Shown here in pieces: positions 51,090 through 58,385 of a stretch of DNA of 64,000 nucleotides. Numbering within the stretch: the first letter of the stretch is position 1; every line of letters begins with the position of its first letter. A program made the position numbers and the translations under genes. The notes under the pieces are model-generated. The model did not search any database. It was not told the origin of the DNA and saw nothing but the letters and a program-made list of their open reading frames with translations. The stretch comes from DATKRB01 sp035532415 (GTDB lineage: Bacteria; Actinomycetota; Acidimicrobiia; Acidimicrobiales; RAAP-2), in assembly GCA_035532415.1 (NCBI GenBank), contig DATKRB010000024.1, forward strand, positions 1 to 64,000. The letters are read 5' to 3'.

Positions 51090-51488
51090 ATGAGCACCTA
51101 CGGCAGGACGATCGCCCTCAGCCGCCCGTTCGATGAAGCCGTGCCCGAAGTGAAAGAGGCGTTTCAGGCGCAGGGGTTCGGCGTGCTCACCGAGATCGAC
51201 GTGCAGGCGACGCTCAAGGCCAAGCTCGACGTCGAAATCGAGCGTTACGTCATCCTGGGCGCCTGTAACCCGGTCCTGGCTCACCGGGCCCTCGAGATCA
51301 CCCGTGAGGTCGGGCTCCTCCTCCCCTGCAACGTCGTGGTGCGCGAGCACGGCCGGGGCGTGCTGGTTCAGGCTCTCGACCCGGCGATCATCGCCTCGTT
51401 GCCGGGCCTGCCCGAGCTGCAGCCGGTCGCGACGGAGGCCGCGGCGCGGGTGCAGGCAGCGTTGGATGCGCTCGCGGGGGGCAAGTGA
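51090..51488 (+). CDS. DUF302 domain protein
   Basis: A 132-residue DUF302 protein: YGRTIALSRPFDEAVPEVKEAF, QGFGVLTEIDVQATLKAKLD, YVILGACNPVLAHRALE and LLLPCNVVVREHGRGVLVQA. The fold is known but the function is not; it is often found in sulfide and redox-stress operons. Its two Cys (GACNP, LPCNV) are conserved in the family. The ATG follows a GAGAGGGGA site. The stop overlaps the thioredoxin start (TGATG). Confidence 0.88.
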   Translation: MSTYGRTIALSRPFDEAVPEVKEAFQAQGFGVLTEIDVQATLKAKLDVEIERYVILGACNPVLAHRALEITREVGLLLPCNVVVREHGRGVLVQALDPAIIASLPGLPELQPVATEAAARVQAALDALAGGK

Positions 51489-51919
51489 TGGCCGGCGTCG
51501 TCGCCTGCCCGGCCTGCGGCACGAAGAACCGGGTCCCCGCCACCGCTGTGGGCACGCCCCGCTGCGCGTCATGTCACGCCGACCTGCCCTGGCTGGTGGA
51601 TGCCGGCGAGGCGGATTTCGACCAGCTGGTCGACACCCGTCTCCCGGTCCTGGTGGACCTGTGGGCCCCCTGGTGCGGCCCCTGCCGGATGGTGGCACCC
51701 GGTGTCGAACAGGCGGCGCGTGAGCTGGCCGGGCACCTGAAGTCGGTGAAGGTCAACGTGGACGAGGCGCCGGGCATATCGGCTCGTTTCGGTGTGCAGG
51801 GAATTCCCACCTTGCTCGTCCTCCGAGGAGGCCGGCCGGTCGCTCGCCAGGTCGGGGCGCTGCCGGTGGCGGAGCTGGTGTCCTGGGTCCGGCAGGTGGT
51901 CGGCGCTCGGCCCGCCTGA
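51488..51919 (+). CDS. trxC: Thioredoxin 2-type protein with zinc ribbon
   Basis: A 143-residue thioredoxin. The N-terminal zinc ribbon has Cys7/Cys10 and Cys26/Cys29 (CPACG, CASCH). The thioredoxin domain follows with active site WCGPC (Cys63, Cys66) and cis-Pro in GIPTLLVLRGG. Trx2-type proteins reduce disulfides under oxidative stress and may release sulfur from persulfidated proteins. It overlaps the DUF302 stop. Convergent with the DsrE-like gene. Confidence 0.9.
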   Translation: MAGVVACPACGTKNRVPATAVGTPRCASCHADLPWLVDAGEADFDQLVDTRLPVLVDLWAPWCGPCRMVAPGVEQAARELAGHLKSVKVNVDEAPGISARFGVQGIPTLLVLRGGRPVARQVGALPVAELVSWVRQVVGARPA

Positions 51920-51957
51920 CGGCACGCCCCGACTCACCCCGGGGGTCCCCAGGTGGG

Positions 51958-52425
51958 TCAGGTGAAGATGATCTGCCCTCCCGCAGCCAGCTCGTAGAAC
52001 TCGCCGACGGTGATGATGCTCTTCACCTGCTCGATCAGGTCGTCCTTGGCCAGCTCGAACAGGTCACAGGAGGCCTTGCACGCGTACAGGCCGGCACCGG
52101 TGTCGGCGATCATCTCGAGGAACTCGGGGATGGGAGGAATGTCGAGCTTCGCCATCTTGCGTTCCATGTAATGGGTCATGACGCTCGACACCCCGGGCAG
52201 ACCACCGGCGAGGGTGGCGAAGTGGAGGCCGGGGTTGCCCACCGTGGCAACCTTCACGTGTTCGTACCGCTTCGTGTGGATGGCGTCGAGGCCGAAGAAC
52301 GTGAAGAACAAGTCGGCGTCGATCCCCTCGGCGCGAGCCCCGTTCGCCATGATCAGCGCCGGGTAGATGCCCTCGAGCGAGCCTTTCGAGACGACGATCG
52401 AGACCTTGTCGATGGTGTCGCTCAT
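51958..52425 (-). CDS. DsrE/DsrF/DrsH-like sulfur carrier protein
   Basis: A 155-residue DsrE-like protein: VSIVVSKGSLEGIYPALIMANG, ADLFFTFFGLDAI, PIPEFLEMIADTGAGLYACK with the reactive Cys in YACKASCDLF, and a C-terminal hydrophobic strand. It resembles the DsrE3 group, which carries sulfane sulfur between rhodanese and TusA-type partners. It sits downstream of the SQR-like and DsrC-like genes on the same strand, separated by a tandem repeat. A GGGAAGG site precedes the ATG. Confidence 0.87.
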   Translation of the reverse strand: MSDTIDKVSIVVSKGSLEGIYPALIMANGARAEGIDADLFFTFFGLDAIHTKRYEHVKVATVGNPGLHFATLAGGLPGVSSVMTHYMERKMAKLDIPPIPEFLEMIADTGAGLYACKASCDLFELAKDDLIEQVKSIITVGEFYELAAGGQIIFT

Positions 52426-52439
52426 CTCCCACCTTCCCT

Positions 52440-52515
52440 TCGGACGCCGCCGCTCGGACGCCGCCGCTCGGACGCAGCCGCTCGGACTCGGATGCAGCCG
52501 CTCAGATGCAGCCGC
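52440..52515. repeat. Degenerate 14-base tandem repeat between DsrC- and DsrE-like genes
   Basis: Five copies: TCGGACGCCGCCGC at 52440 and 52454, a variant at 52468, an expanded 20-base copy at 52482 and TCAGATGCAGCCGC at 52502. The last copy contains the DsrC stop codon and final residues, so the repeat grew from or into the gene's 3' end. Confidence 0.9.
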
Positions 52516-52819
52516 GGGGCTTCGGGATGCCGGCGATCTTCGCCGCGATCTTGGCCGGCCCCTTGGGAAACAGCTGGTAGAGCTCCTTTATGGAGACGCC
52601 CGAGGTCTTGCCCAGCACCCGGACGGTCGGGCCCGTGCCTTTGTCCGCGAATTCGGTGCGCATGAACTTGATCACCTGCCAATGCTGTTCCGTGAGCTGG
52701 TCGATGCCCGCGGCCCGGGCGATCTCGGGGGCCATCTCCTCCGTCCACTCCCCGGGATGTTCGAAGAACCCGTCCTCGTTGACCGCGACGGTCCGTCCCG
52801 CGTACGTGGCAGTCGGCAT
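52502..52819 (-). CDS. DsrC/TusE-family sulfur relay protein with one cysteine
   Basis: A 105-residue protein of the DsrC/TusE family: VNEDGFFEHPGEWTEEMAPEIA, HWQVIKFMRTEFADKGTGPTVRVL and the terminal KELYQLFPKGPAKIA then IPKPRGCI. The penultimate Cys (Cys104, CysA) is present. CysB, expected around residue 93, is Ala (KIAAKIAG). True DsrC of dissimilatory sulfur metabolism needs both cysteines for its trisulfide, so this is closer to TusE. No DsrAB is in the window. It follows the SQR-like gene by 18 bases. Confidence 0.88.
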   Translation of the reverse strand: MPTATYAGRTVAVNEDGFFEHPGEWTEEMAPEIARAAGIDQLTEQHWQVIKFMRTEFADKGTGPTVRVLGKTSGVSIKELYQLFPKGPAKIAAKIAGIPKPRGCI

Positions 52820-52837
52820 CTCAGTCCCTCCTCTCGG

Positions 52838-54202
52838 TCATCCGGCAGCCGGATGGGTCGCCGCCGGTACGGACGGCAGTCGCTTGCCGTGCTCGGGCAT
52901 GGGGGACCCGATGCCGGGCAGATCTCGACCGGGCAGGAGGCTGTGCCAGTAGAGCGGCTGAAAAAGCAGCTTGCCCAGATGGTTGATCCGGGATTCCCGG
53001 AGCAGCGGCAGTCCGATGCTTGCGGGATAATGCCCCGGGAGCGGTTCGGTGTCGTAGTTGAAGTCGATGAGCAGAGCCTTGTGGAACCCGGTCTCGATGA
53101 AGCAGTTCGCGTGCCCGTCGAAGCTCGCGTCGAGCGGCTCGCCGGCCAGGAACCTCCGGACGTTCTCGACCAGGATCCCGCCCTCGAAATGCGTCACCGA
53201 ACCGGCCTTGGAGGCGGGAACCCCCGCTGCATCGCCGATGGCGAACACGTGCTCGTCGGCCTTGGACTGCAGCGTGTGCTCGTCGACCTGAACGAACCCG
53301 AGCTCGTCCCCCAACCCGGGCGACCGCCCGACGAAGGGGGCACCGGAGTGCAACGGCACGACGACCGCCAGGTCGAAGGGGACCTCACGGCCATCGTAGG
53401 AGACCAGGCGACCGGCCTCACCGTCGACGGAGCCGGTGTTGAACTCGGTGACCAGCTGAACGCCCTTCTGCTCGAGAAGACCCCCGAGCGTCCGCGACGC
53501 CACCGGCGTGGTGAAGGCGGCGTCGAGCGGTGTCACGTACGTCAGCTCGACCCGATCGCGGATCCCCTGCTCGCGGAAGTGCCAGTCGGCCAGGAAGCAG
53601 AACTCGAGCGGGGCCACCGGGCACTTGATCGGGAGGTCGACGACGTTCACGACGATGCGTCCGCCGTCGAACCACTCGAGTGCCTCGGCGAGCGCTGTTG
53701 CACCCTCGGGTGAGTAGAAGGTGTGGACCCGCTCCCTCCATCCGGGTCCCGTGAGGCCCTCGGTCTCCTCGGGCACGAGGACCGCCCCGGTGGACACGAT
53801 CAACACGTCGTAGTGCAGGACGGCAGGACCGTCGTAGTGCAGGACGGCAGGACCGGCCGGGACGGTGGCCGTCGACGGGACCGCGCCGTCGCCCGCGCCG
53901 CTCAGATGCACCTCCTGCGCCGCGAGGTCGACGTAGTCGACCGGAGCCCGGACGAAGTCGACCCCGTCGTGGAGCTGGCGCTGCCGGGGCCGGGTGATCT
54001 CGTCGACGCTGGTCAGCCCGAACGGCACGAACAGGAGACCCGGCTGGTAGACATGGGCGTCGTCCCGGTCGACCACGATGATGTCGGCCTCGTCCCGGTC
54101 GAACACGCGCCGCAGGCGGTTGGCGACCAGGGTGCCGCCGGTCCCGCCACCGAGAATCACGATGCGAGCGCCCTGACCGCTCGGTGTGCGCAGCGTGCTC
54201 AT
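52838..54202 (-). CDS. Sulfide:quinone oxidoreductase-like flavoprotein
   Basis: A 454-residue FAD-dependent oxidoreductase with the Rossmann start RIVILGGGTGGTLVANRL, VYQPGLLFVPFG, LIVSTGAVLVPEE and the FAD-binding EHVFAIGDAAGVPASKAG. Two Cys in SQR-like places are seen (LPIKCPVAPLEF and HANCFIETG); the third Cys of classical type I SQR is not found. It is likely to oxidise sulfide or persulfide and pass electrons to quinone at the membrane. A 24-base tandem duplication gives a doubled GPAVLHYD block. First gene of the operon with the DsrC- and DsrE-like genes. Confidence 0.82.
   Translation of the reverse strand: MSTLRTPSGQGARIVILGGGTGGTLVANRLRRVFDRDEADIIVVDRDDAHVYQPGLLFVPFGLTSVDEITRPRQRQLHDGVDFVRAPVDYVDLAAQEVHLSGAGDGAVPSTATVPAGPAVLHYDGPAVLHYDVLIVSTGAVLVPEETEGLTGPGWRERVHTFYSPEGATALAEALEWFDGGRIVVNVVDLPIKCPVAPLEFCFLADWHFREQGIRDRVELTYVTPLDAAFTTPVASRTLGGLLEQKGVQLVTEFNTGSVDGEAGRLVSYDGREVPFDLAVVVPLHSGAPFVGRSPGLGDELGFVQVDEHTLQSKADEHVFAIGDAAGVPASKAGSVTHFEGGILVENVRRFLAGEPLDASFDGHANCFIETGFHKALLIDFNYDTEPLPGHYPASIGLPLLRESRINHLGKLLFQPLYWHSLLPGRDLPGIGSPMPEHGKRLPSVPAATHPAAG
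53807..53854 (-). repeat. 24-base tandem duplication in the SQR-like gene
   Basis: Two identical 24-base units (53807-53830, 53831-53854), in frame, double the residues GPAVLHYD in a surface loop before LIVSTGA. The insertion lies next to a conserved FAD-proximal strand. Confidence 0.95.
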
Positions 54203-54283
54203 AACGCAAGGATGGCGGTCGAGACGGAGGGGCCGCCAGGGTCATTGGTCCCTTCCGTGCACCGAGGTCCCCGAATGGAGACG

Positions 54284-54332
54284 ATACCCCACCCCGTATG
54301 CTACGGTAAGTAGGTCATACCCACAGGGGTAT
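54284..54332. promoter_or_regulatory. CsoR/CstR-like operator upstream of the MMPL gene
   Basis: ATACCC-ACAG-GGGTAT (54317-54332) is a perfect six-base inverted repeat with a G/C tract, the form of CsoR-family (copper or persulfide) operators. A second ATAC...GTAT element with a C-tract centre lies at 54284-54299. They are between the divergent SQR-like and MMPL genes. No CsoR-family regulator is encoded in the window. Confidence 0.55.
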
Positions 54333-54393
54333 ATGTCCGATCCTCAGAACGCCGGGCGAGAGCAGCCGCCGGCACGATCGAAGGAGATCCACC

Positions 54394-56652
54394 GTGGCAC
54401 CGAGCCTGGGTACCGGGACCGCAGAAGCAGGCAACGAGGTCCCGCCACAGGCAGCGGGGGAAGCCCCTGACGCGTCGTCGGGGGAGCACCGATCGCCGTC
54501 CGACGGCCGCTCCGCCCATTCGACCAGTCCGCTCGCCCGCCTCGGAACCTGGACCGCCACGCACTTCCGGGCCGTCGTCCTCCTCTGGTTGGTCGTGCTG
54601 GCAGCCTTCGGCGCCTTCGCACCGCGGGTCGAGAACGCCCTGGCCGGCGCAGGCTGGCAGGACTCGAGCAGCCAGTCGGTGGCGGCACGAGCGGTCATCC
54701 AGCGCGATTTCGCGGGGATGGACGCGACCGCCCTGCAGGTCGTGGTCGTCGACCACCGCGGCAAGATCGCCACCGATCCTGCAGCGCAGGCCGCGCTGGG
54801 CAACGTCGCCCGCCTGCTCCGGGCCGACCCCCGCGTGTCGACGGTGGTGCTGCCGGTCGCCGGCGTGTCGCTGTCGCGCGACGGCCGCACCGGCGTGGTG
54901 ACCGCGGGCGCCGCGGCCGACTCGAATGCGATGGTCCGTGCCGCCGATGCCCTGGCAGGGCCGCTGGGCCAGCTCTCCCGACCCGGCATCTCGGTCACGC
55001 TCACCGGCAGCAGCGCCCTGTGGGCCGACTTCAACTCCGCCAATCGATCCGCCATGCTCCGCTCGGAGATGCTGTCGTGGCCGGTGACCATCGTGATCCT
55101 GGTGATCGCCTTCGGGAGCCTGGTGGCCGCCGGGCTCCCCCTCCTCCTCACGATGGTGGGGCTCCTCGTCGCCGCCGGTGGCCTCGTCCTGTCGACGCAC
55201 GTCACGCCGGTCTCGATCTGGGCGCTCAACTTCGCCCTCATGTTCGCCCTGGCCCTCGGGATCGACTACGCCCTGTTCCTCGTCGTCCGGTTCCGCTCGG
55301 CCCTCGAGCGAAGAGGTGCGGCACCGGGCGATCAGCCGACCGTCGTGGCCGCGGTCGCCGAGACCATGGACACCGCCGGCAAGGCCGTGGCGTTCAGCGC
55401 GCTCACCGTGCTCGCCTCGCTGGCCGCGATCCTCCTCGTCCCGAGCCCGGCGTTCCGGAGCATGGCGTTCGGCATCATGCTCGCCGTCGTGGCGGTGCTC
55501 GCCGCCACCCTCACGCTGCTCCCGGCAGTCCTGGGCCGCCTCGGCACGCGGATCAACGCCGGGGCGATCCGGTTGCGACGGAGCGAGGGGACCGGCACGA
55601 CCGGCCGCCTCGACGCCCGGCTCCACGCCTGGGGGCGCTTCCTGTGGCGTCATCCGATCCCCAGCGGGCTCGCCGCGCTGGGCGTGCTCCTGCTGGCCGC
55701 CGCGCCGGTCCTGGGCCTGCGGACGAACATGCCGTCCATCACCATCGTGCCCGCGAGCGCGAACGCCCGGATCGGCTATGACCAGGTGACCAAGGCCTTC
55801 GGCCCCGGTAGTCCCGGGACCCTCCAGGTGCTCGTGCCGGCCCGCCGGCAAGGTGAGGCGCTCGCCTCCCTCGCCCACACGCGCGGCGTGGCTGGGGTGG
55901 TCCCTGGTCCGACCCGGGCCGGGTGGACCCTCGACCAGGTGGTGCCGACCACCGGGCCCTCCACCACCGCCACCGGCGCCACCATCGACCGCATGCGCTC
56001 GGCGCTCCCTGCCGGAACCCTCGTCGGCGGCGCCGCCGCCGAGAACCACGATCTTCAGCAGTCGCTGACGTCCCACACACCGCTCGTGTTCGGGCTCCTC
56101 GCCGGTCTCGGGTTCATCCTCCTGCTCATCGCCCTCGGCGCGCCGCTGGTGGCGGCGGCAGGAGTGCTGATCACCGGGCTCTCGGTCGCCGGTGCCTTCG
56201 GCGTGGCCCGCCTCATCTTTCAGGACGGGCATCTCTCGGGCCTGCTCGGATTTCAGCCCCAGGGGTTCGTCGACGCCTGGGGACCGCTCTTCTTCGGCGC
56301 CATGGTCTTCGGTGTCGCCATGGACTACACCCTGTTCATGCTCTCTGCCGCGAAGGAGCGCTACGAGACCCATGCCGATCCCGAGCACGCCATGGTCGGA
56401 TCGGTCCGAACGTCGGGAAGGGTCGTCGTGTCCGCCGCCGCAGTCATGATCGCGGTGTTCTTGACCTTTGCCCTGTCGGGGCCCCTCGCCCCGAAGGAGA
56501 TGGGCGTGATCCTGGCCGTCGCCGTGGCTCTCGACGCCATCGTGGTGCGCCTCGTCCTGCTCCCGGTGCTGTTGCGCCTCGGTGGCCATCGAATCTGGCA
56601 CCTGCCCCGCTGGATGGCCAAGCTTCTCCCGAAGGTCCGCTTCTCGCACTGA
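54394..56652 (+). CDS. MMPL-family (RND-type) transporter
   Basis: A 752-residue membrane protein with a Pro/Ser-rich cytosolic start (about 45 residues) and two MMPL halves of five or six helices each. The first helix is VVLLWLVVLAAFGAFAP; LALGIDYALFLVVRFRSALE and FGVAMDYTLFMLSAAKERYE carry the proton-relay Asp-Tyr pairs of the family. It probably exports lipids or small molecules. The GTG at 54394 has a GAAGGAGAT site. CsoR-like operators upstream suggest metal- or persulfide-responsive expression. Confidence 0.87.
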   Translation: MAPSLGTGTAEAGNEVPPQAAGEAPDASSGEHRSPSDGRSAHSTSPLARLGTWTATHFRAVVLLWLVVLAAFGAFAPRVENALAGAGWQDSSSQSVAARAVIQRDFAGMDATALQVVVVDHRGKIATDPAAQAALGNVARLLRADPRVSTVVLPVAGVSLSRDGRTGVVTAGAAADSNAMVRAADALAGPLGQLSRPGISVTLTGSSALWADFNSANRSAMLRSEMLSWPVTIVILVIAFGSLVAAGLPLLLTMVGLLVAAGGLVLSTHVTPVSIWALNFALMFALALGIDYALFLVVRFRSALERRGAAPGDQPTVVAAVAETMDTAGKAVAFSALTVLASLAAILLVPSPAFRSMAFGIMLAVVAVLAATLTLLPAVLGRLGTRINAGAIRLRRSEGTGTTGRLDARLHAWGRFLWRHPIPSGLAALGVLLLAAAPVLGLRTNMPSITIVPASANARIGYDQVTKAFGPGSPGTLQVLVPARRQGEALASLAHTRGVAGVVPGPTRAGWTLDQVVPTTGPSTTATGATIDRMRSALPAGTLVGGAAAENHDLQQSLTSHTPLVFGLLAGLGFILLLIALGAPLVAAAGVLITGLSVAGAFGVARLIFQDGHLSGLLGFQPQGFVDAWGPLFFGAMVFGVAMDYTLFMLSAAKERYETHADPEHAMVGSVRTSGRVVVSAAAVMIAVFLTFALSGPLAPKEMGVILAVAVALDAIVVRLVLLPVLLRLGGHRIWHLPRWMAKLLPKVRFSH

Positions 56653-56682
56653 CGACGGTGCCTCGTCCTCAGGAGCCTGCCC

Positions 56683-57615
56683 TCAGCCGAACAGGCCGAG
56701 GTCGTCGAGGGGCTCCTCTCGATGGAGGCGGCCGATGGCGTCGACGAGCAAGCCTGCGATGGAGCACACCTCGAGGGTCGGCGCGCTCGCCGGCAGGCGG
56801 ACGGTGTCGGTCACGAGCAGGCGAGCCAGATCGAGGTGACCGAGGCGATCGGGGGCCGGGCCGACCAGCAGCCCGTGCGTGGCCGCGACGACCGGTCGGG
56901 CCCCGGCACCTCGGGCCACGAGGAGGCGCGCCGCTGCCTCGATGGTCGCGCCCGTGGTGATCATGTCGTCGACGATGACCGCCTCGCGCCCCTCGACCTC
57001 GCCGATCAGCTCCTCGGCAACGACGCGGGAGCCGGTCATCCGGCTCTTGCGCACGACGGCAACTGGCAGCCGAAGGACCGGGGCGAGGCGCTCGGCGAGC
57101 TTCACCGCGCCCAGATCAGGCGCCACGACGACGCGAGGCCGGGCGGTCTCGGCGCCCAGCGCGCCGGCGAGCACCCCCAGAGCGGTCAAGGTCTCGACCG
57201 GGATGGAGCACATCGACTCGAACCCCGACGTATGAGGATCGACGACGATCAGACGATCGGCGCCGGCACCGGCGATCGCGTCGGCTGCCACCCGGGCCCC
57301 GATCGCTTCGCCCGGTCGGCCCCGGCGATCCTGGCGGGCGTAACCGAAATACGGGACGACCGCGGTGACGCGGCTCGCTCCCGCTCGGCGGCAAGCGTCG
57401 AGGAGGAGCAGGAGCTCGACGAGGTGCTCGTTCACCGGTGGACCGGTCGGCTGCACGACGTAAACGTCGTCGCCGCGCACGTTGTCCACGGCCGGGCGGA
57501 GCTCGCCGTCGGGGAACCGCTCGAGCTCTGTGGAACCCGGCTCTCCCCCGAGTCCCGCCGCTACCGCCCGGGCCAGTGCGGGATTCGCGCTACCCGCCAC
57601 GATCCGCAGGGCCAT
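56683..57615 (-). CDS. prs: Ribose-phosphate pyrophosphokinase (PRPP synthetase) family
   Basis: A 310-residue PRPP synthetase-like protein: LRIVAGSANPALARAVAAGL, VVPYFGYARQDRRGRPGEAI (catalytic flexible loop), RLIVVDPHTSGFESMC, and the PRPP loop VIVDDMITTGATIEAAARLL. It would make PRPP from ribose 5-phosphate and ATP. The ATG at 57615 fits the family start; a GTG at 57630, overlapping the upstream stop, is also possible. It is probably a secondary Prs, not the housekeeping copy, since it sits with stress-type genes. Confidence 0.85.
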   Translation of the reverse strand: MALRIVAGSANPALARAVAAGLGGEPGSTELERFPDGELRPAVDNVRGDDVYVVQPTGPPVNEHLVELLLLLDACRRAGASRVTAVVPYFGYARQDRRGRPGEAIGARVAADAIAGAGADRLIVVDPHTSGFESMCSIPVETLTALGVLAGALGAETARPRVVVAPDLGAVKLAERLAPVLRLPVAVVRKSRMTGSRVVAEELIGEVEGREAVIVDDMITTGATIEAAARLLVARGAGARPVVAATHGLLVGPAPDRLGHLDLARLLVTDTVRLPASAPTLEVCSIAGLLVDAIGRLHREEPLDDLGLFG

Positions 57616-57626
57616 CGCCTCGGTCC

Positions 57627-58115
57627 TCACAGCGGCAGCGAGCGAGGTGGGCGCCCCTCTCGCGTCACCGCGCGACGACAGGCCCTGCGGTGCGTGCCGA
57701 GCGCGGCAAGGACGTTCGCCACCAATTGGCGCGGTCCCCATCGGGCGACTTCGTCGGACGACGCCAGTTCGAGCTCGAGGGGCACCATCACCGCCCGCTG
57801 GACCTCGTCGAGCGGGCCATAGGTGTCGGCGAGGTCGAGCAGTTCCGCCGCCAGGTAGGAGCGGGCATCATGCCACTCGCCACAAGAGCCGACCCGCCTC
57901 GTCGGCGAGGTCTCACGGTCCGAGCGCAGGTCCTCCTCCGCGCCGTGCGCCAGGAGGTTCGTCCACGCCCACACGGGCACGCTCGCCGCAGCTCCCTTCC
58001 GTTCGGCCAGGTACCCGGCGAGGAACGCCTCGCAGTCCCCCACCAGCTCAGAGTCGCGTCGCGCCCGACCGCGACGCCAGACGCGGACCTTCCCCGGGTG
58101 CCCGAAGGGCGGCAT
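57627..58115 (-). CDS. Hypothetical protein upstream of prs
   Basis: A 162-residue protein with an Arg-rich start (KVRVWRRGRARRDSE) and a helical body (FLAGYLAERKGAAASVPVWAW, ARSYLAAELLDLADTYGPLD, QRAVMVPLELELAS). I recognise no domain and no membrane segment or signal. The stop overlaps a possible prs start by GTGA, so the two are co-translated. It starts just past the DosR-like box region at 58276 and would be the first gene expressed from it. Confidence 0.6.
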   Translation of the reverse strand: MPPFGHPGKVRVWRRGRARRDSELVGDCEAFLAGYLAERKGAAASVPVWAWTNLLAHGAEEDLRSDRETSPTRRVGSCGEWHDARSYLAAELLDLADTYGPLDEVQRAVMVPLELELASSDEVARWGPRQLVANVLAALGTHRRACRRAVTREGRPPRSLPL

Positions 58116-58275
58116 CGAAGCCCCCCGCCCCTCACGTGGCCGACCGCACCACCGCATCCTGGTCGACCTTCTCGCGTGCGGAGTGCCGGACCCAGAGCAC
58201 CTCGGCCCGCGCCAGTTGGCTCGTCACCTCGACCACCTCCGGTTCGACGCTACGCCGGCCGTCTCTTCGCCGGGC

Positions 58276-58348
58276 AGGGCCGAACGTCCCAATCCGGTCC
58301 GAACCGGGACCGACCGTCCCGACCCCGAGCATCCGGGACCATCGCCTC
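58276..58348. promoter_or_regulatory. Cluster of DosR-like boxes between divergent operons
   Basis: AGGGCCGAACGTCCC (58276-58290) is the exact reverse complement of the box at 11077-11091 and points to the hypothetical-prs operon. CGGGAC-CGACC-GTCCCG (58305-58321) is a perfect six-base inverted repeat, and GGGACCATCGCCTC (58335-58348) is a weaker copy 38 bases before the GH65 gene. The 270-base gap 58116-58385 holds no gene. Confidence 0.6.
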
Positions 58349-58385
58349 TGGTTGCAAGGGCCCGACGCGCAGGACGATAGGGCTC

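Noticed and set aside
54284..54299. First ATAC...GTAT element as a full CsoR operator
   Set aside because: Only the outer four bases are inverted; the centre is a C-tract on both sides. It is listed with the better site but not as an independent operator.
57438..58385. Upstream extension of the HAD-GH65 frame by about 316 codons
   Set aside because: This part is antisense to prs and the hypothetical gene. The HAD fold starts a few residues after the GTG at 58386.
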